Below, piece after piece: positions 49,335 through 56,491 of a stretch of DNA of 56,491 nt (within the stretch, counting starts at the first letter, position 1; every line of letters begins with the position of its first letter). The notes beneath the pieces are model-generated. The model was not told the DNA's origin. It worked only from the letters and a program-made list of their open reading frames with translations, and ran no database searches. Position numbers and translations under genes: made by a program. The stretch is from Pseudomonadota bacterium. GTDB taxonomy: Bacteria; Pseudomonadota; Gammaproteobacteria; Xanthomonadales; Xanthomonadaceae. Location: positions 1 through 56,491 of the forward strand of contig JAFEFT010000023.1 in the NCBI GenBank assembly GCA_018240435.1. Direction: 5' to 3'.

Positions 49335-50225
49335 CTACTTGCTGGACTCGCTATAGCCCGGCGCGAGCACCAAGTTGGTGACGCCATAGAGGGCCTGGCG
49401 ATTGCGCAGCCACAGGTGGTACTCGCCACCCTTGAGGCTGTGATCTTCGGTGCAGTCCACGTTCCAGCGGCGCAACAGGTAGCCGGCCATCGCCGCACGG
49501 GCCCGCACCTTGAGCACGCCGCCCTCCATGCCGTACTCGGCCTCGATGGTGTCGGGGTGCTGCACGTTGGCCGGATGCGGCACGAGCTCGAGCTCGGTGA
49601 TCCGGTTCCACTGGATGTCCTGATCGGGCTTCTCGTGGTCGGCCACAGGGCCGGGCAGGATGCGGGCGGCGTCGAGGCGGCCCAACACGAAGTCGCGGAA
49701 CTCACCGCTGCGCCGGTCGAAGGCGCGGACGTGCCAACGAAGGCCGCTGTCGGCCAGTGCGAACGGGACGATCTCCCGGGTCGTCAGCCCGCTCGACAGT
49801 GCGCGATAGGCGACCTCAACAGCGGCGCCTTGGTGAATGGCGCGGGTCAGGACGGACAGCAGATCCAGATCAATCTTGCCCGGCAGGCTGGTGCCCTCCT
49901 GTGCCACGACACCCTTCCAGCGGATGGGCTCGCCGTCACCGTAGCCCTGGGACAACCAAGTGAGGATCCGCTCGGCGGGGAAGTCAAACAGGGGGCGGAA
50001 CCAAGCGGCACGGACGTAGACCTTGCCCTTGGTGTCGTACTCCATATTGCCTGGGGCCAGCTCCTTGTACTGGGCGATGTCCCGCGTGGCCGCCGCAGCC
50101 TGGATGCCGAAGCGCGTCACCAAGTCCTGGCGGCGGATCTCGCCAACAAACCGCAGGCGCAACTCGACGAACGCGAGCCGGTCGCGTTGCGCCTGGGTCA
50201 TCTCCGGGAGTCGGTCGCTGGACAT
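49335..50225 (-). CDS. WYL-domain transcriptional regulator
   Basis: A 296-aa protein. N-terminal winged helix (RDRLAFVELRLRFVGEIRRQDLVTRFG ... ATRDIAQY) and a central WYL-type sheet (AVEVAYRALSSGLTTREIVPFALADSGLRWHVRAFDRRSGEFRDFVLGRL) followed by a C-terminal extension. It resembles BrxR/CapW-type regulators of defence loci, which repress until a ligand or phage signal is sensed. It is the first gene of the minus-strand locus and is preceded by a near-consensus promoter overlapped by a short inverted repeat. Confidence 0.85.
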   Translation of the reverse strand: MSSDRLPEMTQAQRDRLAFVELRLRFVGEIRRQDLVTRFGIQAAAATRDIAQYKELAPGNMEYDTKGKVYVRAAWFRPLFDFPAERILTWLSQGYGDGEPIRWKGVVAQEGTSLPGKIDLDLLSVLTRAIHQGAAVEVAYRALSSGLTTREIVPFALADSGLRWHVRAFDRRSGEFRDFVLGRLDAARILPGPVADHEKPDQDIQWNRITELELVPHPANVQHPDTIEAEYGMEGGVLKVRARAAMAGYLLRRWNVDCTEDHSLKGGEYHLWLRNRQALYGVTNLVLAPGYSESSK

Positions 50226-50257
50226 GTTTGCGCGTTGGCTTCAGTATTGTTTCGTGC

Positions 50258-50286
50258 ATCATACACTCATCCAAACAGAACGTCAA
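50258..50286 (-). promoter_or_regulatory. Sigma70-type promoter of the WYL gene with overlapping inverted repeat
   Basis: On the minus strand TTGACG (50286-50281) and TATGAT (50263-50258) are separated by 17 bases, near the sigma70 consensus, about 33 bp before the WYL start codon. TGTTT and AAACA arms (50248-50252, 50273-50277) flank the -10, a plausible operator for autorepression. The DNA is AT-rich compared with surrounding coding DNA. Confidence 0.6.
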
Positions 50287-50399
50287 TTAGATTGAAAAAG
50301 CTACTATATGAATCGCAAAATGATTACTACTGTCGTCGAGCGGGAGGTCTTGCGGGCCAGTTGCGCGCGGGAGAGGCTGCGGATTTCTCTGGCCACAGC

Positions 50400-50440
50400 G
50401 TCAACCAAGGTGTAAACTGACAACTGGACTGTCAACCAAG
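50400..50440 (+). repeat. Direct and inverted repeats before the three-gene module
   Basis: GTCAACCAAG occurs at 50400-50409 and 50431-50440, period 31. Between and overlapping them is TGACA-N7-TGTCA (50418-50434), an inverted repeat. The cluster ends 20 bp before the GTG start at 50460, so it is a candidate operator of the module, perhaps bound by the helix-turn-helix protein at 51280. Confidence 0.45.
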
Positions 50441-50459
50441 AGAAGATCGGAGCCTACCA

Positions 50460-51260
50460 GTGAGCGAGAGGATGTCGAACGCGCCGGTGTATTACGCGCT
50501 CGCGCAGGCGCACTTCAATCCTGTCGCCGCGATGTCCAAGTACGTGGATCAGATCCAGGATCGTCTGCGGCGCGAGGGATATCCATTGTTCGAGCCGCAA
50601 CAGGTCACGCACCTGGTTGTGCCGGCTCCAGGCCAGGCGCAGCAAGCAGAGCCGCAGATTACGCATACGGTCTCTTGGCTCATCACGCGCAGCGACCGTA
50701 CGGCTGGGTTCATCCTGGCGCCGTCGGCCATCACGTACCACACGACCCACTACGACACGCACAACGAGTTCATCCCGGAGCTGCTGCGCGGTTTGGCGGC
50801 CGTGCACGAGGTGGCAACCCTCGACCACGTCAGTCGGTTGGGTCTTCGCTACCTGGATGCCGTGTTGCCTCGCGCCGGTGAGAGCGTGGAGCAGTACCTC
50901 GTCGGCGGACTGCACGGCATTGAGTTCAATGCCACGCCGCGGTACAGGCTGACGGAATCGGTCTTTGGGACGGACACCGGCCCACTGGTGCCGACGGGGA
51001 CGCTCGTGACCCGGGTGCATAGGATGACCGCGCCGCTGGGGTTTCCGCCAGATATGCAGCCCAACGGCTTGATGATCAATCCGAAATTCGAGGTGAGGGA
51101 GCCACGGGCGCATGCGGTCATCGATACGGACCACTTTGTCGAAGGTCGCATGCCGATCGACATGGACAAGCTGGGTGAGCAGGTGCTCTCGCTGCATGCG
51201 ACCATTAAGTCTGTCTTCGGAGCAACGACGACGGATCATGCGCGCGACGCGTGGGCCTGA
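50460..51260 (+). CDS. TIGR04255-family protein
   Basis: A 266-aa protein (YYALAQAHFNPVAAMSKYVDQIQDRLRREGYP, LDHVSRLGLRYLDAVLPRAGESVEQYL, KFEVREPRAHAVIDTDHFVEG) that fits the TIGR04255 group of sporadic bacterial proteins, beta-alpha mixed and often next to regulators or toxin-like genes. GTG 50460 has GGAG upstream; ATG 50472 lacks one. First gene of a three-gene rightward module. Function unknown. Confidence 0.75.
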   Translation: MSERMSNAPVYYALAQAHFNPVAAMSKYVDQIQDRLRREGYPLFEPQQVTHLVVPAPGQAQQAEPQITHTVSWLITRSDRTAGFILAPSAITYHTTHYDTHNEFIPELLRGLAAVHEVATLDHVSRLGLRYLDAVLPRAGESVEQYLVGGLHGIEFNATPRYRLTESVFGTDTGPLVPTGTLVTRVHRMTAPLGFPPDMQPNGLMINPKFEVREPRAHAVIDTDHFVEGRMPIDMDKLGEQVLSLHATIKSVFGATTTDHARDAWA

Positions 51261-51279
51261 ACCGGAAAAACCAGACGCC

Positions 51280-51927
51280 ATGTACACCGCGACCCTACCT
51301 ACTTATCGATCGATGCCGTTCGCCGCGCCGATTGGAGCTGCCGCCACCGCAGCCTTTGCGCTGCTTGGCTCGGCCCTTGCGGTCGGTGGCACCGGCAGCG
51401 TTTTCGACATTTCCCGCGCCGGAGACTGGCGCAGGATGTTGGAGGCGCGAGTTCCATTCCACGTCGACGTGGGGATGGCAGACGACAGCCAGGAGCAACG
51501 CCCTGATCTGCGATCTGCATCTGACCACCTCGGCAATATCCGCCAGGTGTTGAATCCGGCTATCGCCGATCTGGCCACGGTGTTCGGCGTCTCCAGGCAG
51601 GCGATCTACAAGTGGATCGGCGGAGAGGCCACGCCCGAGCCTGACAAGTTCGAGCGGATTCGCGCCCTCAGCCATGCAGCCGACGCTTTCCGAGACGCTG
51701 GCATCACGCGTGCGTCTTCCATGCTGAAGATGAAGGCATTTGACGGCCGGTCCTTGATGGACCTCGCTGCTGCCGGTCAGCTCTTGCCGTCGCACATCCG
51801 GTCGCTGATCGCCGAAGCCCAGGCGATGGATGCGGCTTACGACCGATCAGGCTTGGCGAAGTCGAAAGCGAAGGCTTCGGACGATTGGCGTACCGAGATG
51901 TCCATTCCCGGGTTCCCCGAGCGATAG
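51280..51927 (+). CDS. Helix-turn-helix protein of the three-gene module
   Basis: A 215-aa protein. An N-terminal hydrophobic stretch (PIGAAATAAFALLGSALAVGG) is followed by a helix-turn-helix (NPAIADLATVFGVSRQAIYKWIGGEATPEPDKFERI, about residues 90-125). The C-terminal part is helical. It starts 19 bp after the TIGR04255-like gene and ends 15 bp before the next. It may be a regulator or a DNA-binding component; membrane association of the N-terminus is possible. Confidence 0.7.
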   Translation: MYTATLPTYRSMPFAAPIGAAATAAFALLGSALAVGGTGSVFDISRAGDWRRMLEARVPFHVDVGMADDSQEQRPDLRSASDHLGNIRQVLNPAIADLATVFGVSRQAIYKWIGGEATPEPDKFERIRALSHAADAFRDAGITRASSMLKMKAFDGRSLMDLAAAGQLLPSHIRSLIAEAQAMDAAYDRSGLAKSKAKASDDWRTEMSIPGFPER

Positions 51928-51942
51928 GTCGGGGGGCGATGG

Positions 51943-52800
51943 ATGCTGGCGCGCGATACGGACTGGCGACAGGGTGATCTTCTAACTTGCGAGGCCGCTG
52001 CTGCATTGGGTTTGGTCGGTGCGGCCGACCAAGAGCGCCGCGTCATCGTCATCACCCATGACTGCGACCTGCCGCATGACAGCGAGCTATGCGTCGAGGT
52101 CATCGTCGCCGAGCTGGTCGTCAAGGACCCCAAGCCGGACCCGCAGCTCTCATACGCCAAGAACCCACGACGACTCCACCTCGCCTACGAGGGCACCGAC
52201 GCTGCGCCTTTGATTCTTGAGCTCCGCCACGGTGATCGCCGCAGCGTACCGAAAGGCGACTTCGCCGAGCGCGCAGTCAAAGACAACAGCCACGCGCTGC
52301 CGGTTGACGCCAAGCGTGCGCTGAAGCAATGGCTCGCCGCACGATACGGCCGACCGGCATTTCCCAATGAGTTCGAAGAGCGGCTGCGCAAGCGCTCTGG
52401 CAAGCGCACGGTCGAGCAGCAGATCGCCAAGATTCTGGAGGCCGATGCGAAATACCTGGTCGGGCTGTTCTTCGATCTGGGTGAGCAGCGAGGCGCAGAA
52501 GCGGTCAAAGGGGAGCCCTACGCCCTGTCAGTGTCGGTTGTCTACGATGCCGCCGAGGGAGGCAGCGAAGCGAGAGGGGCGGCGGAGCGTGTCGCCGCGA
52601 AGCTCCGCGAGCTGTTCGAAACGGCCTACGGCAAGCCCGACATTGCCACTGAGATCGCGCTCGACGCCTGCGAAGCCGTGGCAGACACACGCTTGACGCT
52701 GGCTGATCTGCGCCGGGTGGATCAGTGGCGCCTGGAGTACATCAGCCTGCGCGATGACGAGCAGGGCGACTTCCTTCCAGTTGGCGAGATTCCGGCGTAA
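51943..52800 (+). CDS. Unknown protein closing the three-gene module
   Basis: A 285-aa protein (MLARDTDWRQGDLLT, VIVITHDCDLPHD, GKRTVEQQIAKILEADAKYLVGLFF). The VITHDCDLPHD motif, with His, two Asp and Cys, may mark a metal or catalytic site near residue 35. No recognised family. Spacing of 15 bp and shared strand suggest co-transcription with the two upstream genes, and a strong terminator follows about 100 bp downstream. Confidence 0.65.
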   Translation: MLARDTDWRQGDLLTCEAAAALGLVGAADQERRVIVITHDCDLPHDSELCVEVIVAELVVKDPKPDPQLSYAKNPRRLHLAYEGTDAAPLILELRHGDRRSVPKGDFAERAVKDNSHALPVDAKRALKQWLAARYGRPAFPNEFEERLRKRSGKRTVEQQIAKILEADAKYLVGLFFDLGEQRGAEAVKGEPYALSVSVVYDAAEGGSEARGAAERVAAKLRELFETAYGKPDIATEIALDACEAVADTRLTLADLRRVDQWRLEYISLRDDEQGDFLPVGEIPA

Positions 52801-53144
52801 TCGGCGAGGGCTCCGCGCCAGCCCGCGGTTTTCCGCCCAAACGCGCCCTGATGGAGAAGTTGGGTTGTCTTTTCGAGTGAAGTCCACCACCAAATACGGG
52901 GGACAGACTTGTTCTGTCCCCCTTTCTTTTTGCCCAGAAACGCCAGTACTGGCGCGGGTTCGGGCCACCCTGCGACGGACGCCATCGCCCCGGACGACCC
53001 GGTTTCAGGCGATTTTCCGTTCTCAGTTCCCGCCTATTCTCTGTTTCTGCGAAGGAGGACTTCGCACCCGACCCAACACTGGCGCGGGTTTCCGGCGGCT
53101 TGTTCGTCAGGAAAACCGCCTACACGCGGGCGACCCGCCCCATC
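52801..53144. other. Intergenic region with terminator and a direct repeat
   Basis: No gene is seen. It contains the terminator at 52898-52931 and two copies of ACTGGCGCGGGTT (52948-52960 and 53078-53090), 130 bp apart, the first within a CGCCAGTACTGGCG palindrome. The repeats could be remnants of mobile or REP-like DNA. Confidence 0.45.
52898..52931 (+). terminator. Strong intrinsic terminator of the three-gene module
   Basis: GGGGGACAGA (52898-52907) pairs with TCTGTCCCCC (52913-52922) over CTTGT, followed by TTTCTTTTT. A 10-bp perfect GC-rich stem with a T-run is near ideal. The GGGGGACAGA core also resembles REP-like sequences of betaproteobacteria, an alternative reading. Confidence 0.8.
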
Positions 53145-53657
53145 TCAGCTTGTGGCCTCGAATGCCGGGTGGTAGGTGACGATGCCGCTCGGGGTCGTCG
53201 GGCTGAAGTACAACGCTTGGAAATACTCGGGCGGCACGCCCGGGAGAACCAGGTCTGGGCTGGCGCGAAAGCCAAAGCAGCCGTAATAACCCGGGTCACC
53301 CAGCAGCACGCACCCCTGGGCGTCCCGCTGTCGTAGGGATGCCAGTGCCGCCTCCATCAGCGCGGAGCCGACGCCACCGCGCTGGTGTGCGGGAAGCACC
53401 GAGATCGGGCCCAAACCAAACCAATGCGTGCTGCCGTCGCTGATGCTCACTGGCGACAGAGCTACGTGGCCGATCAGCACACCATCCATCTCGGCAACCA
53501 GAGAGATCGTCAACGCACCAGCGCGCCGCAGTGCATTCACGATGTACTGCTCGGTATGACTGGTGTGTGGCGCGTTCAAAAACGCCGCGACCGTGACGGC
53601 TTCAATGGCCGGGATATCCGCTGACACTTCCTCTCGGATTTTTGCTGGCAAGGTCAT
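53145..53657 (-). CDS. GNAT N-acetyltransferase
   Basis: A 170-aa enzyme. The acetyl-CoA loop is HQRGGVGSALMEAAL (Q92-x-x-G-x-G), with a following strand CVLLGDPGYYGCFGFRAS typical of YhbS-like GNAT proteins. ATG 53657 (MTLPAKIREE) has AGGGGA upstream. Possible substrates are small amines or peptides; resistance or detoxification is common for the family but unproven here. It is host-type and not linked to the phage. Confidence 0.85.
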   Translation of the reverse strand: MTLPAKIREEVSADIPAIEAVTVAAFLNAPHTSHTEQYIVNALRRAGALTISLVAEMDGVLIGHVALSPVSISDGSTHWFGLGPISVLPAHQRGGVGSALMEAALASLRQRDAQGCVLLGDPGYYGCFGFRASPDLVLPGVPPEYFQALYFSPTTPSGIVTYHPAFEATS

Positions 53658-53686
53658 TCCCCTGTGTTCAATGGCTCGATTCGAGG

Positions 53687-54958
53687 CTAGCCGTTCACGA
53701 TGGGCCGGACATCCCAAGTGATGGACATCCCGGGCCGGTAGGCCACCTCGTTACTGATCTTGATCGCGTCTTTGAGGTGCTCGGCCAGCGGCTTGTCGTA
53801 CTTCTCGATCTGCTTGATGGCACGGTCGACTGCGTTGCGGAAGGCGTCCCGGACGTTCTTGCGCTTGTCCCCGGCCTTGCGTTGTCGCCCGCCGATGCCT
53901 TTACCGCCTTCCATCGCTTTGGTCAGGAAGGCCATTTCCTCCTCGATCTCATCAACGCGGGCGTGGTCACCGGCATCGCGCGCCTCATCAATCTCGCCCA
54001 ACAGCTCGCGGGCGCGCTGTTGCCATTCACGGAGGGCTTGCCTGTCTGCGACGTCTCCGGCATCGCCCAGAGGGATTCCTTGGGTCACCTGGAAGCCGTC
54101 CTCGACGTCCTCCGGTGCCACCCCGGTGTTGGCCGGTAGGTCAATGGCGTTGGCAGCGCTTCCAACGGCGATTTCATAGATCGATGTCTCGCGATCTGGA
54201 AACGCCAACAAGAGGTTGATGTACTCCGCGCCCTTGTCTACGTTGAGCAGACAGATGGTGTTGCGGCCCTGGAATCGCGTCTCCCAGACCGCGCCGCGCT
54301 TGCGGAAGAAGTTCTCCGGGTGTTTTTCTGCCGAGACCACGGCGGGCATCGAGATCACGGAGCTCGCCTGATACGCCGTTTGAATCAGGCAGTCTCCGGG
54401 GAGCGTCCGCTCCCGGATCGCAGTGCGATGGCGGCTGAGCAACTCATCCAACGCCCCCATCACCTCGTCGGCATGGCGTTTATAGAGATCGAACACTCGC
54501 TGCGCGGCCTGCCCGGCGCTGTTGTAGTTCAAGAACTTGAACACTCGGCCCACGTCTGGGTAGCTGCTGACGAATTGCGCGACGTCTGTCAGTCCCTTCA
54601 CCTGATTGGCGCGTTCCAGATAGGCCGCCGCCATGATCTTGTCCACGTTCTTCTTCTGGTCTTGGGCATCGCGGCTCTGGGTGAACACGTCGAACTTGTA
54701 GTGTTCCACCGGATCGTGTTGATCAGCTTTTGCCGCGAGCACCGCGAAACGCCTGTCGATGCACTGCGAGCAGCCGCCGCAGTGTGTGTGCAGGTTCGTC
54801 ATCTCCCACGTGTGCGTGCAGGTCATCGAATGTTTGATCAGGTCGTGACAACCGGCATCCGTGATGACCTTGACAACGTCAGCCTTGGTTTTCCAGATAT
54901 ACGGGTTTTCGACCGTGAAAGGCTCGCCCGCCACCAGCGAGATGATGTCCTGATACCC
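53687..54958 (-). pseudogene. QueC-like protein, N-terminally truncated
   Basis: From about 54958 the frame reads ISLVAGEPFTVENPYIWKTKADVVKVI, then TCTHTWEMTNLHTHCGGCSQC, the four-cysteine zinc site of QueC (7-cyano-7-deazaguanine synthase) enzymes, followed by a long C-terminal extension of about 300 residues. QueC relatives with extensions occur in Qat and type IV CBASS defence systems. The N-terminal PP-loop (SGGxDS) half is missing: sequence upstream of the junction belongs to the DUF262 gene in another frame. Without the ATP-binding half it cannot be a normal QueC. Confidence 0.8.
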
Positions 54959-56394
54959 GGCACCTTCAGCCCATTGAACGCCATCTCGACGTGCTGGGTC
55001 AGTCGCGCGAGCAAGTAGCGTGTGCGGTACTGCTGCATCGAATGCAGAGTAAAGCGCTTGAGGGCGTCGGCCAGTTCCTGCGACTTGCCCGCCATGTTCT
55101 TTTCGAAGCGGTCGGCGACGAAGGCGTTGAGCTGCACCTTCTGCTTCACCGGATCGCTGGCCTCGGCGATTGCACGCAGCTCGTCGGCCCATTGCGAGAA
55201 GCTGCGTTCCAGATCCTTGGTCGGCGTCTTGGTGAAGATGTAGTAGAGGAGGAAGCTCTCCAGCTGCCCGACGAAGTGGTCGAACAACGGCTTTGGAAAG
55301 TTCGCCGCCGCCAGCAGCAAGACGTAGTGCAAGCTGAACGCGCCACCGGCCAGCCGCTTGAGACTGTCCATCGCCAGACTAGTCTTGCCGTCATTGCCCA
55401 GCCCGTTGGCAAAGGCCAGGTAGTGCTCGACGTTGCGGATCACCTTGCGAACGAACTCGAAGGGCTTGCCTTCGTAATCGCACAGCGCCGCGTTGCCCTT
55501 GGCGATGAACCAGTCGTAGATCTCGTCCTCGCGTACCACCGCGTCGCCGCGCTCGTTCTTGATCACGTAGTTGGCCATCAAGAAGTAGCGCAGGAAGCGC
55601 AGTGGCTTTTCCTTCTCCTTTTCCAGCGGCTTGGTGATCTTCTTCCACTCGTCCTTGAGCTGGGTGAACTGCGTTTGCTTGACCTGCGTGAACAGCAGGT
55701 TCTTGAGCAAGTCCATCGGGTTCAAGCCCACGCCGCGCTCATTGATGGTCTCGAAAATCTTCAGCGCGCTGCTGACGTCGGTGGAGATCTGGATGAACAC
55801 CACGTTGTTGGCCAGATAGCCCCAATACTTCTTCAGCTTGGCCGTGTCGTCGTAGTTGTCCTTCAGGTACCGATACAGCGTGCTGTAGGCATTGACCAGA
55901 TTCTCCAGCGAGCCAAAGCTCGTGATGCCAGCAGCCTGGATGCCTGCGCGCACGGCCATAGGTTCGGCGTCCAGCTCCACGAGCTTAGCCATCACTTCGC
56001 CCGCGCTCTCGTAACGCGGCTCCAGCTTCAGTGTGGTGCGCACCTCGCCGTCGCTGTCCACATAGCTGGTCGAGATCAGCCCGGCGATCATCTGCCGCTG
56101 CGGTTCACCCTGGAACAGATGCTTGAGCGCGCACAGCAGCAGGAAGAAGGTGGTCAGGCGCTGCTGGCCGTCGATGACCTCGTAGTGGTTCTTCTGATCG
56201 GTCGGTGACACCAGCACGGTGCCGATGAAATATTCTCGCGTGGTGCCCGCGTCGATTTGTTCGCCGATGTCCTCAAGCAGCTGATGCACCTCCTTGTCCG
56301 TCCAGACGTACTCGCGTTGGTAGTCGGGAACGATGTAGAAGCACTCCCTGAATGCTTCCTCGATGCTGTATTTGTGGTTTTCGATGCGGGCCAT
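54955..56394 (-). pseudogene. DUF262 protein lacking its C-terminal domain
   Basis: The frame from ATG 56394 gives a good DUF262 protein (GmrS-like): PDYQREYVW, YEVIDGQQRLTTF (72-84), FETINERGVGLNPMDLLKNLL. It is intact to about residue 480 (LARLTQHVEMAFNGLKVPG), where relatives continue into a DUF1524 HNH nuclease domain. Instead it runs into the QueC-like DNA in the wrong frame and ends after about 38 unrelated residues at 54838. It is thus fused by deletion, and nuclease function is probably lost. Confidence 0.85.
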
Positions 56395-56427
56395 ATTCGT
56401 TCCTCTGTGTTCTTCTGTCGCGTCGCC

Positions 56428-56490
56428 TCAATCTGGCTTTTGTTTGGACGACGTCGATTTGACGGCAGCGCGTTGAGCCGTCTCCAGATC
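56428..56490 (-). CDS. C-terminal end of a gene entering from the right edge
   Basis: The minus strand is open from the window edge to a TGA at 56428-56430 (DLETAQRAAVKSTSSKQKPD), 33 bp before the DUF262 start. A basic, disordered tail is typical of protein ends. The rest lies outside the window, so no family can be named. Confidence 0.4.
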   Translation of the reverse strand, partial: DLETAQRAAVKSTSSKQKPD

Positions 56491-56491
56491 C

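Noticed and set aside
53687-55192. Intact 501-aa QueC fusion
   Set aside because: The first 78 residues are DUF262 DNA read out of frame, lacking any PP-loop motif, so it is a truncated gene.

Overview
The window is high-GC proteobacterial DNA with two parts: a nearly complete lambda-type siphophage genome or prophage (about 0.8-35.6 kb) and a host-type accessory island rich in defence genes (35.6-56.5 kb). GC content, codon use and the gene families fit a beta- or gammaproteobacterium (Burkholderiales/Rhodocyclales-like). No rRNA, tRNA or housekeeping gene is present, so the host cannot be named from this window. The left edge is a broken IS91-type transposase.

Phage part. Early genes read rightward: small DNA-binding proteins, a RecA-like ATPase with a single-strand-binding partner and a Cas4-like nuclease (recombination), a Toprim plus SF3-helicase primase, a RuvC-like resolvase, and two tandem ParB-methyltransferase fusions. 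A short leftward block (12.0-13.3 kb) holds a DUF3489 protein and two small unknowns. The late genes follow lambda order: small and large terminase, gpW, portal, S49 protease with a nested scaffold-like start, decoration protein, gpE-type capsid, gpFII, tail terminator, tail tube, G/T chaperone pair with a -1 slip heptamer, and tape measure. The tail tip differs: it has a DUF2163 protein, a J-like tip protein, a glycosyltransferase-like protein and a DUF2793 protein. Holin-like proteins and a GH24 lysozyme end the block. Inserted between terminase and portal are two tail-fibre-like genes and an M15 peptidase. No integrase or lysogeny repressor is visible.

Defence island. On the minus strand, in transcription order, lie a WYL-domain regulator behind a strong sigma70-type promoter, a 68-aa SANT-like protein, a 1176-aa SNF2-type helicase with a C-terminal DUF3883 nuclease-like domain, a NYN-domain protein, a HEPN-like protein with a zinc-ribbon tail, a DUF1156 DNA methyltransferase, a DUF499 ATPase and an OLD-type ATPase-Toprim nuclease. 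The helicase, methylase and ATPase resemble the Hma-type class (name from memory). The two RNase-like partners, and a pair of 60-bp tandem hairpin repeats with compensatory base changes between helicase and NYN genes, make this the best candidate for an undescribed system.

Rightward from 50.46 kb is a compact three-gene module: a TIGR04255-like protein, a helix-turn-helix protein and an unknown. Then come a GNAT acetyltransferase and, at the right edge, two broken genes joined head to tail: a DUF262 protein that has lost its C-terminal domain and a QueC-like protein that has lost its N-terminal PP-loop half, meeting near 54,957.
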